Part shown: in pieces, positions 10,745 through 23,000 of the stretch | How the letters are laid out: each line of letters starts with the position of its first letter | How positions within the stretch are numbered: position 1 is the stretch's first letter | Origin: Hofstenia miamia | Taxonomy: Eukaryota; Xenacoelomorpha; Acoela; Hofsteniidae | NCBI GenBank assembly: GCA_900660155.1 | Contig: CABFPE010000342.1 | Location: 371,054-435,053 of the forward strand | Length of the DNA stretch: 64,000 bases | Reading direction: 5' to 3' | Made by a program: the position numbers and the translations under genes | The notes under the pieces: model-generated | What the model was told of the DNA's origin: nothing | Database searches by the model: none | Seen by the model: the letters and a program-made list of their open reading frames with translations, nothing else

Positions 10745-13700
10745 AAAACATAACTTAATGCTGGTTTGACTTAGTTTACTCAATAAAATTGCATGTAATT
10801 TGACTATGTACTGCTTCATAAAGTGGTGCATATTAGCTGCTGAGGCTGCTATGTAGAAAAAAGTATCCCTGATTTATAACACTACGAATATAAAAAATGT
10901 CTGATTTATGTAAACTTAACTTTAGCAAATTTATACTTCAAAAACTAATAAATCTATCTTCTATAAATGTAATTTCTAACAGATTATATAACCTCAGATT
11001 GGTAGAACACAGGTTCTTGAAAATATGTTTACGTCACTCGCTTGCTAATTTAGGTTTATTTTTTATTTAAACTATACATATAGTTGATAGCTGACTGAGA
11101 GAAAAGTTGACAGAATGCTAGCAATTATAGGTTATCTTGAAGAGTTAAGCGACTACGGTTTCTAAATATACGTCTTAAACCTATTTTACAAAAGGTCTTG
11201 TTGACATTATTTAGCTACAGAGTTTCATAACATATTTTAATGTATGTATATGTGCGATATTTGATGTTAAAATGTTTTTGAAAATTTTTGAAATTCAAAA
11301 TTAAATGTGCCGATAAATATTGAAGATTTCGCGGGAAATGGAGTACGGAATTGGTAAATGTTAATGTCAAATAGCGAACACGGAAAGGCCGATGAAATTC
11401 CATACAATCTTTTTAAAAGAAATGTGATTTCAATTGTAAATTACAGAAAACCAATGAAAAAATGATGTTTTTAATTTTCTCTGAAAATAGTCACATTTCT
11501 TGTTCAACATTGCAATCCTATTTTATTTAAGTTTCACATTCATTTTAATAATAAATGTATGCAAAAAATGGCAATTGTTGTTCTTTTAGCCTAGAATAAA
11601 GCAAAAACTAACCCAACGTTCATGGATGAAACCCATTGATTTTAGATTCGTAACCATTTTTATCATTTTTGCAATAATTTTGATACATTTTTTGCTTATT
11701 GTTAAGAATTTGGTTGCTAAGCGTGAGAAATTGAAAAAAATTGAGTTTTTTTTAAAATAAGTTTGGCATTAATATTTTAGGATTTACAACATGAATGTCT
11801 TGCAGCTTTCATATAGTAGTTCATAAAATATTTCTTAACACTTTTTAAATAGTTTTTAGTACACAAAGTTGCATTTGTAGTGAGTACTTGATTTACAGTT
11901 TTTTAATAGAATATTTAATTATATTTCTAAAATAAAAAATGAATACATCTAAAAAAATTGCAACATAGTATGCATTGGTTCTATTATACAACGAGAAAGA
12001 CAATGCCGATGACATGGTGAGTGATGAATAACACAATGGTCTCTCCATCAGTTAGCAGGTAAAGATTGATTCAATATTGTTCATTGAAATTACGGATAGG
12101 AATTATAATACATAAAATAACTTGGAAATGCGAAGATTGAGGCAAATAAAAAATTATTTTTTCATTGTTATAAATTAGTTTCTATTCAACATTTTGTTGG
12201 GATTACCTATTACCAAGCATTGTGTGAACCCTCAAATGAGTACTACAACTTTTTACATTAGGTACTCATTCATGTATCTTTTCATTACATAAGTAAGAAT
12301 TATGTATATATCCAAAAAATTATAAACGAATGTTAAAAGAAGCTTGAACTTATATGGAGGCAGATTTTCACAGTAAATTATTTGAGAAGGACACATTTTG
12401 ACATAAAATGTAGCAGAATTTAACCGTACAGTTTAAAATTCTCTTTTGATTGTAGGCAGCAACAGATGTGTTTAACGTGCCAATTTGATTGTCACGAGAA
12501 ATGTTTACAAACCAAACAGTACGCGTGCAAAGTTGATAACCTGCAAACGTACTAATAGAAATCAAGCACTGGTTATATGAATTCAGTGTTTATCAAACGT
12601 TGCCCTGCCTCCAAATATACATTCCTTCATTCATGCCTCTGGCAGAAAATGAATTTACGTTTGTGTTACACAAAACACACACACCCACATCAATTCTGCC
12701 ATTTTCTCAGCACATAACTGCCGGATCCTTTACACCGCTGACAAGGAAATAGGTCGAACGTCATTACAGCCTACATAACATTTTGCCCAAATTAAGAACA
12801 GAACGGAAATGTGAGAAATTTTAAAATCATGAATCACGAATATCGAAAAATTATATATGACCCCGGGTCAAAAATGCCTTTAAACGTTCTATTCACATGG
12901 ACATAGGCTAATAAGAAGCAAAATCCCATTGTAACTCATAATCAGTTATAATCTAAGAAGAGATGAGTGTATTAATATATATCGCCCGCTTCATGCAAAA
13001 CTGAACACTGACTTTTTCAAAAACTAGATTTGCCTACTCTTAAAGATCTTTCGAATCATACAATGACGAGCTTACAAAAGTGAAGTCCCAATAAACAGGA
13101 AAGACTACCTTGACTAGGGGTACCGAAAAAANGTGTATTAATATATATCGCTTCATGCAAAACTGAACACTGACTTTTTCAAAAACTAGATTTGCCTACT
13201 CTTAAAGATCTTTCGAATCATACAATGACGAGCTTACAAAAGTGAAGTCCCAATAAACAGGAAAGACTACCTTGACTAGGGGTACCGAAAAAATATCGTA
13301 TTTTTTGTAAACTTCGAAACCCACGTTTAGCTCATTTTGCATGAAATTAACAATATGGGCTTTCATTTATAGCTTTAAAATTGTCTATATCTTTGAAATG
13401 AATAGGTAAAATAGGATTTTCAAAATAGCAGGATTAGATGAAGCAATGCCTTCTATAGAAGGCCTTGGATGAAGCTAACTGAATTACTACCTTGAATTGG
13501 ATGTGCGGGAGAACCATTTCTTGTTAGAGAATCTGATTCTGAAGTAAACTCCTCTTTCACCAGCAACTTCTGTTCAATAGACGAAACATCGAAAGATGAG
13601 ACTTCAGTTTTCTCCAGTTCACAAGGTGGCAAGCTCGAATTCGATGACTCATCTGCAGGTAGAGGAGTGGGCTAAATATTTCTATAGTAAAGATTTTGAT

Positions 13701-14142
13701 AATGGTTGCATTATTGAAAATAGCAATTTGAAATACGGAACTATTAATTTTACTTTCTATCGTGCATCAAAATTAAATAACGCTGTTCAAATTTAGTGCA
13801 CACATTGCGTTCATCTGAGAACCTTTGAATAATTCAACAGCTGCACGCAAATCATTTTGAAAGCAAGTGCTATTAAAATTAAATAGATCAAAATACGCAA
13901 CTGCGGGTAACTTCCTCTTGCAGGCAAATTCATAATTAAGCACACTTGTCTTAACAGTGATTCTAACTATGAAAAACTGATAACTGCAATTAATCCACAG
14001 CCGAGGGATGCCAATCAAGCATTCCAAAATTCCTCAAAACATGGAAAGATGTACATGCAGGCACATAAAACTTTAGCAAAAAATTTAAATATTTCGTTTC
14101 TTGATAAGAAGCAACTAATTCCTGAAAGCAATAAATAGATAA

Positions 14143-14181
<39 letters not shown>

Positions 14182-15188
14182 AAATTAGCATTTGAAGTAT
14201 TTTGCATCACGCGATTTCATACTCTGCAGATTTGTGCGTAAACGAAAACTGGTAGTGTTATATTGCAAATGAAGCCTTGTACAAAGAAAACTGATATTCT
14301 GGATGTCTAAACTGAAATAAACCACTTTAAGGAATAGCTGGGACGCTATTTAAAAGTACAAACTAGAGTACACTACAATTACGAATATATAGCCTGGAAA
14401 GTTTTATGAACCTGTTATAATATTTACATTCCTTCGTTTAATAAATACAAGTTGCTATAACTTGATTTTGAATCACAGAAACCTTGCGAGATTAGCAAAA
14501 TGAGTGTTAAAGTAGGCTGTTATTTTGAGAATATTCTGCTAGCTAAGCGTCTAACTCATGTTTCACTGATTTGCGTGAGTTGAAAATATTATTCGTTTAC
14601 GACTACAGTGAAACATTTTAAAAATCCTTCAAATTGAATTTGAAGCATGATCAGTTCATCGTTTGTGAATTGCGATTGTTTCATGCATGAATACAGAAAA
14701 TAAATTTGGCTTAAGGCTTCGATTCAATTGTGGCGTCCATCCTACGCATTCTCTAAACAAGAGAATTACATTAATTACTGCATTGTCTTGCGTCTTTGGC
14801 GTAAGAGACGATAACAAAATGTTCTGCAGTTTAAAATTCACTTCGCACATTTACACTTAACACATTTTCAGAATTGTAAGTACCAGTTGATTGGGAAGCA
14901 AGCAAAACGCATAATTCCTAACCTAGTTTAATAGAAATTAGTCATCTAATTGAACTCATATATTGGATAAACAAATTTATCGTCCTGATACATTAATATT
15001 TATTCTCATATTATATATATATANNNNNNNNNNNNNNNNNNNNNNNNNNNNNNNNNNNNNNNNNNNNNNNNNNNNNNNNNNNNNNNNNNNNNNNNNNNNN
15101 NNNNNNNNNNNNNNNNNNNNNNNNNNNNNNNNNNNNNNNNNNNNNNNNNNNNNNNNNNNNNNNNNNNNNNNNNNNNNNNNNNNNNNNN

Positions 15189-15222
<34 letters not shown>

Positions 15223-17055
15223 AGAGTTCGAAACAGGACTGGAAAGGCTGCACAGCCTATGGCATAACAGCCTGCAGGATAAGGGGTGCAAAACAACTGC
15301 AGTTTGAAAAAATAATAATTTAGTTCAATTACAGAAAATTATATCAGAATTAATCTTTAAATTTTTACATAGTTTACTGGTTTTATGCAAATCGTATTCT
15401 ATTTGTCAAAGACGTGTGATGTACAGTATGTTCGCTTTGTGTAAACTTACTGTTAATTACATGTATTACGAATATTACTACTTCATGAAGCATTCCACAA
15501 CAAACAGAAGGTAGTGAGAGTAAGTCGGTTGCTTGATTTCTCTCTCGCAATGTTTAATTAAAGTACCATAGACGCATTGAAATGTAAAACATGCAATGAC
15601 CATATTGAAAGAAAAAGGTCAAAGGTATCAATGCATTAGCTGCACTAATGTTTACAATTGGAAAGAAGAATGTTCTAGATTCGACCAAAACCGCTGCTTG
15701 GATTCACTTGTGAAATATGATAACTTTTTGATTTTCTGTAACGAATGTGTAAGAAAAAAACAAGAAAGAATATAGTAAATCTGGAAAGCCATCATATAAT
15801 GCAATTGGAAACCGGACGAAAGAAACATTTTTCAATGCCGCCAAAGAAGCGGGTTGTGATATTACCCGAATGTTGAAGATAGATGGTATTGTTGAACTAC
15901 AATCGGCTACCCACCTACTCGACGATGAAAACGCATGCATGACGTGTTGTCACATATACAATCTGAATACGGATCTATTACGGATATTCGACGTATTGGG
16001 AAATTCAAGAACTTTAGTTGTTACTTTGTCTAACTCATGGGATATAAGGAAGATTATTAATAAATATCTTAATAAAGAAGAGCGAATCATTGAAAAATTG
16101 GTAAAGGGATTAAAAGAAAGAGACTAAAAATTGAAAATTTGAAACTATAAAATGATGGCAATGAGGTTAGTGTAAATGGGCATTGACTATCTGCTAATCC
16201 AATATGTATTGGAAACTTTTTTCCTAGGATTATTCTAAGTAACTGCCAATCTTTACGTTATAAAATGGATGAGCTGTTAAAATTCATTAATGTCAACCAA
16301 CCTGATTTGGTATTGTTGACTGAAACACATATCACCCTTTCTGGGAAAAAGAACACTAAGGGACAACGTTACCAAACAATCATCCATCTATCCTAATGAT
16401 GCCATTATAATTAGCGGAAACTTTAATGACTTAGATACTTCTTTTTTCAATTGAACCAATTAGTTCATTTCCCAACCCAAGGTGAAAAGGCACTAGATAA
16501 AATTTTTACAAATCGTTCTGAATTATTCGAGTCACCTGTGGCATTAACTAATCTTGGTGGCTGTCACCATTTATCTATTGGACTGTTTAACAGGAGGCCA
16601 AATCCGTAGTTATAGTAGTTAAACGACGGACTAGATCGGAGAACAATAAAAACCATTTTGGGAAGCTTCCTGTTGGAACAAATTGAGACCTTCTCATTGA
16701 TGAGCATATTTTTTTTCCTGTTACCTGATCTTCTTTCATAGATTATTTGTTAAGCCGTATTGGTAAATCATTTCCACTTAAGAAAATACGTATCAAAAGT
16801 AATGACAAACCCTGGTTTAGTGATCGTATTAAAGTCTCCATAAAACAACGAAAAAAGGCACTTGTTCACCACAGGTATGACGATTTTAAGAGACTTCGCA
16901 ATCGTACTAGCAGGCATATTCGGACGCAAAAACGAAACTTTTATCAGAATAAAATTGATAGTCTAAAAAGGTTAAATCCGAAGAATTAGTGGAACACAAT
17001 AAAATCTATTGCTGGATGCGCAAAGAAGAGACATAAGTTCTTACGGCTTGGAAAA

Positions 17056-17098
<43 letters not shown>

Positions 17099-20000
17099 AC
17101 ATATGAGCTAGAGCTGATTGAAAACTCGATGTGTTTTTTAAAACACACTTAAAGCATTGCTTAACCAGATATTTTTATGACTCGTTCTAATTTAGTATGC
17201 ATAGCTTAGTTTTCAGCACGTGTAACATTGTTGAGTAATGCAATGAATTTGTGAAAAAAAATTAGTTAATTTCACCAAATCCTTCTTTGAATGAATAAAT
17301 TGAATCCTGTAGATTAAGAATGACTTTCCTGATGATATCGTGCCAATCAATTTTTATTCAGTTGAATTACGATTTCAATCCTCAAAGGAGCGTAAATGAT
17401 ACACTGATAAAAATCAGTGATGAAGTCACCTTGATTGAATGGGCAAATAGCCATTTCTCAAATAGTGAAAACATTTTCAAAGAATTCCTCAAAATTGTTT
17501 TAAACATTTGAAATATTAGTGGCCATCTGTTAAATTGAAAGATGACTTTGGAAAACATACATTATTTAAATGAGAGGTTAGTCATTAGGAATTCCCAGGG
17601 CACTGTCTCATCACTGAGTAAGTTGTCAATTATCAAAAGAATTTCTCAATTTGAGAAAATTGACTGACCAGAATTTATAATGAGGAAAAAAATTAATTTC
17701 TCATTTTAATTAGGAATACAAACCGATTGGAAAAACGTAATTTACTCAATTATGTCATCAAAAGGAAAAACCATTTCAATACAAAAATAGAAACACTTTT
17801 GAAAGATGGAGGGGAAATCGTCAGTGCATCAAAAGACATCCTATGAAATATTAAATATTCTTTTAGAAATAATTTGAGATAAGAAAGCAATTCACTGTTG
17901 ATTCATATCTAGAATAGAATGCTGCGAATAAAATGCAAACCTTTGACAAAAATACATCAAAATTAATTAGAAATAAATCTTATAATGCACAGTGTTATGA
18001 ACAAGGAGGCTTAAAATAGACAAAGTGTTAATCAAGTTCTAATTCCATATAAATAAACAACTTAGCAAATGAAATGTGTTTAACAGCGACTATTGCCTTT
18101 CCAACTACCACAGGAGTTAAAAGTATTTTGCAATAGGGACATATATATATATATATGCTGTCAATATTCTAATATTCACAGAACATAGCATCCCACAGAA
18201 TTATTTGAAAATATATATGGCACAGACTTTCTTTAAGACCCACTCAGGATTGAAAAGGTAAAATATTTTTAGTGTTAAACGAGTGTACATGAAGTACTCA
18301 ACATTTTCTCGCAGTTTGCGTGTGTAGATGGAGAAGGTACATGTACATATAGTTATATTTAGAAAGTAAGCTTTGAAATAATTTTAGTAAAACACATCAA
18401 AGTAGAATGCAGAACTTTCTAGATTAACACAGTCCTCTGTTTCAAATTTTTAAAAAATTATCGATTGTGTAAGCAGGTAAAGAAACCCTTTGAAGAAAAT
18501 AAACTTTTGAAATTCAATCTGGCTTAACTAAGCAAAAGCAGTAGAATTAAAAATCACTTAAAATTAAAGGCAACAATTATTTTTGAGAATTTAAAAATTA
18601 CACGAATGGTAAAGAGTTAAGAATCGCAGTTAATTAAAGCAGGCATTGAAGTTATTCATCAAAGAAATACAAACAGGGAAACACTAAGCGTGAAAACAAA
18701 ACGTGCAAAGACAAAGAAAAGAGTGATAATGGCGTAGCTGCATTGTTGTTTTAGAAGAAAGGCAAAGTACTCTAACCTATTTGTTCATAAGACAATGTTT
18801 TTTCTAATTTCAACGTATCCTGTAAAATTGCTAATTTATGTTTTTATTTATATACGCACATATACTTAAAGTAAACTATGTAGAAAAAATTCAAAGTACA
18901 CATTTTCAGATGCAGAGTAAAATTTTGCATATCTATTTCAAGATGAAGTCATCCATTAACATGTTTGGTAGGCTTAAACAGTGTGAAAAATATTAATTCC
19001 AAGTAAACATTGGGATTGTACATCTGTTGACCATGAAATATGACATTCAATTGATGGCCTCACTAACTAAAGATATTAGAAGTTTATAAGTAAGTTTTAC
19101 AAACATGAGCTATTTTCGTCACACCAATATCAATTTAACATGACCTTTAAAAATCCTAATTAATACAAACGTGAGGTTCAGAGAATTACCCAGCAAGTCG
19201 CAATATTTAAATTTCAAATAAGGAGGTGACTTACAACTCGAGACGGTTTGATTTTCCCTGTCCGCTTCTTTAATGCCATATTTTTCTTAGTGTTATTTTT
19301 AAGATTCTCCTTGTGCTTAATGAGGTAATAATATCTGATGCATTCACTGATGTCTTTGCCAATGCAGTGAGATATCATTGCGAAGTTCTTTGGATACTGA
19401 TAGTGCCTAAAATATTGAGTTAAATACAAAATAATGTACCCATTTCTTATAGCAAATTGTTGATTAAAATATTAAGACATTTGGAAACAAGTGATCAATT
19501 AATTTCTCCTTTTCTCTACAAGTGGTAAACAACAAAGACAAGTGTCTCATCAGTTCCTGCTTCTATTGTGGAGAAAAGACTATTACGCAAGGAAATTATC
19601 TGTTGCAGTCGACACACTAATGACTAAATAAAATTCATGTAGAATTTCTTTACGTTCGTATACATTTTACTGGGAATGGCTTTCTTGCTTCTAATTAAGT
19701 TAAGAAATTAAAGATATGTCACAACAGTCCAATTAATGATAAAATAACGAGAGCTTCATTACAAAAGGTTATCTTACTTTTCGACGAAGTACTTCTTATC
19801 TTCTTCCGTCCAATAAGCGGTGGTGTTGTACTGCTTATTGAGAGCGACAGGATCTTTCACTAACCCATTGTTGTTGATGTACTTTCGCTCATTATTCTGA
19901 GTTATCATCGGAGTGACAACCGCTAGCCGACTGATCTGTTGGCCGCTGTTGACTTCCTCTTGCAGACTGGCAACGATTTCTGCGTATTCTGCTTCGGATC

Positions 20001-23000
20001 TTGCAATTCCTCTTGAATTAGCAACAGGGCCCCGCTCATGATTTTCCCGCTGTTTTTTCAGTTCAGGAAATATTTTTTCGAAGGACTCGCGCATTTTCGC
20101 ATGCTTTGCTCTCCGTTTAGCGCTGTTTTTCTGTGATTCTACTTTTTTAATCCATTGCTCATAATTGCGATCGTAGGCTTCAGACATCTGTTCTTCCTAA
20201 ATCACAATATTTCAATGCTTCGCATAGTAAACAATCTGTAAATAAATAGTATACCTATCCTTTAGGAATATTAATATACGACTTAGGTAAGAAATTTTGT
20301 AATTGACAATGGAATTTATTACTGAATCGTAGATAATTGATAATTCTCTGAAAAAACGCTACATTTGTGAAATTTGCAATATATAAATCAAAATGCCCAC
20401 AAGCAGTGGTGTCGGAACAATATAACTTCAGAAGGGGGAATATATTTAAAAATTTCTACTTACATAAAACTCTTAGAAAAATATCCTAACAGTACAGGCC
20501 TTATAAATTAGAAGTACATACATAATTTCTAAAAATGTTAAAAATTTGTCTTTTTCAGAGATGTTCTGGGGGTGTCATGTTCCCCTCATCTTCTTCACCT
20601 GCATCAGCCTAGAATATAATCCAAATAGCAATTTAGATTAATGACCATACTTGTGCAAATATAGACACACACAAAATTTGTTCCTTTTTAAATTTAAATG
20701 TCAATAATTCCACATCATTTGCTACATAGAGGTAGATGCTCTGTCAAAGTGTTCCTCCATAATTACACGGCCAACTACGACAAGATATTACAAAAGAGAA
20801 TTCAATTTATTGTCTTCAAGAAAGCATAAACTTGAGCGAAATTTATACTCCTTGCTTAGCACATACACAATAAATTCATAACACAATTTGATTGTCATAA
20901 TACAATGAAGAGTGTATTATTCTGCAGTTATCGGCAGGTGGAGAAATCAAAGCAGACATGTGTAAATGGATCATCCTTAAGCTTAAACTTGGAATTACAT
21001 TATCAAATCTCAAGACCGACTAGGTACCTTGAAATATTTGAGATCAGTGGTACACCAAAGTTTACAAATCAATGAATATCGCTATGGATCAATGCTCCAG
21101 ATTAAAAACTCATTAACTCTTCATATAATTAGGGACAGAGGTCTCAAATTCCATCGCTTCTTATAAATTCAGTACTGCATAGGAAATGATGCAATGAGTC
21201 ATTTGTGAGCAGAAAATCAAAAAAATCATTAATGATGAAGAATTCATAATTTATCGTTTTCCGAAGTGAAAATTTTAAAAAATATTTGAATTTTTTGTTG
21301 GAAGTTTTTAGTTAAGAAGTCGGGTTTGTATGGTTACGCTGCAATTGTAAGCATAAATCATCATATTAATGCTGATGATGATGATGATGATGATAAGTGA
21401 TAACAGAGAACTTGCATAAGAAAATGATTGTTTTAGTGTAAAAAGAATTTTTAGTCCATAGCTGCACACATATATAATAAAGAAACCTTTTCAGTGATGA
21501 TCTTCTTGGCTTTTTTGATATTTGCTATGAGATGTGCTCGAAATAACCGGGTTCTAAATAAAAAAGATTCATTATGCGGTTTTTGTGAAAGATATCTAAA
21601 AAATAGCTCGCAATTTAAAATGCTGGTTTTTAATTCTAAAACAAATTTGCAATGGTTGTGACTGAATTGGTCGGAATATTAAAGAGAAATTCCTACGAGT
21701 AAAATAATCAGTGTAAAACGAGAAAATGCGAGATAACAATGACGCTTCTTGCGAGTGAATAGTATTTGCAGGGAAATAAACGATAACTTTGTGCGCCATT
21801 ACTAGTAGAAGGAAAATTAGTTTTATCAAAAAAAATATTACAATAGAATGTATTTACAATTCATCAAAAGTGAATGCGAAATTAGTAAGCACCTGTTCCG
21901 GCGAAACAAAGCTCAGCGGACGGCGAAATAATAGCATGCGCACAGACATTCCACTTAAAATAACAGTTCAGGCAAAACCGTTACACACACTTCAAGTAAT
22001 TTAAGAGACACATTTCAAAAACTACTTACTTCTCTGATGGAGGATTGTTGTGAATGGCGCAATCTGCGGGTTGCATGTAAAGAGGTACGTCGTACTGCTC
22101 ACCCAAACAATCCATCTTTTTATGCGACTGTTCTGCTTTCGACTAAATTCATGAAGTTTTAAAAAATCATGATAACAGAATAAAACATCGTTTATCATCA
22201 TGACCCTTAGATTATAAGATCAAATTACATTTCGATTAGACTTGATGATCAAAGAAACAATCAGATTATATAAAATATACTACGAAAAAAATATTTTTAA
22301 TTCAAACATTTAAAAAAGTCAAAGGAAAAGCAACAAAACTAAAACTTGAAGATTTACAAATACAATTCTTTTGACCTTAAACTCCCTGCATATTTTTGAA
22401 AATTGTTTATGATTGTATAAAAAAATCTTTAAATTCTTATGTCTCAAAAACTTAATGCTATGCTTAACCTGAAAGCAACATGTGGTAGAGGAGAGTCTCC
22501 TATTTGTTTTCGCTCTAAATCCGCGACCTCTGACTTTGAGTACAGCATGCCGAAATAGGTTTCGGATACTTTGCATATATCAAAAAAAAAACTCAAAGTT
22601 CTTTGCTTCTTTCTTGGGCTCAAAACTTTATGAATACTTGAACATTAGGTATGGAGAGAATTAAATCGTTTCATCAACGTCCCCCACAGCAATACCCCTT
22701 AATAGAAATTTCCAACATTGCATTAAAGCATGTTCCCCAATAGACCTCTCCACACCTCACGATTTTCAAATTTGCGAATGCTTTGTAAAAGTGGAAAAAC
22801 GGTTTTATTTTAAATAGACGACAGGCAGTTTAAGGTTAAGCCTACAAAGAAAACACAAAATTTGATGCCTTTTCAACTCCTTCCCAAATCTAGAAGCGAA
22901 AAGAGCTTCTTCAAGTTGAGAATTTGAAGGACGTTTGCTATAATTTTCATTACAATCAATGTCACATAATCATTGAAGCGCATGCATTGGAGTTTTTCTC

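Larger units (their letters stand above)
10354..13490 (-). other. Corepressor intron with (TA)n and an assembly duplication
   Basis: It contains a TA run at 10712-10741 and the duplicated block around the n at 13132, listed separately. Short open frames at 11215-11403 and 12368-12565 have no recognisable domain. Confidence 0.65.
13672..19234 (-). other. Large corepressor intron with LINE relics and the sequence gap
   Basis: This 5.6-kb intron holds TA runs, the 165-base N gap and the plus-strand LINE relics at 15.6-18.0 kb. The rest (13672-14147, 14180-15010, 18160-19234) is AT-rich with nothing recognisable. Confidence 0.7.

Noticed and set aside
14963-15307. Open frames of 80-114 residues on both strands across the N gap
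   Set aside because: They are translations of Ns and TA repeats (YIYIYI...), not genes.
20404-20620. Miniature element starting cagtggtgtcgg
   Set aside because: No matching inverted end and no 8-bp target duplication found.
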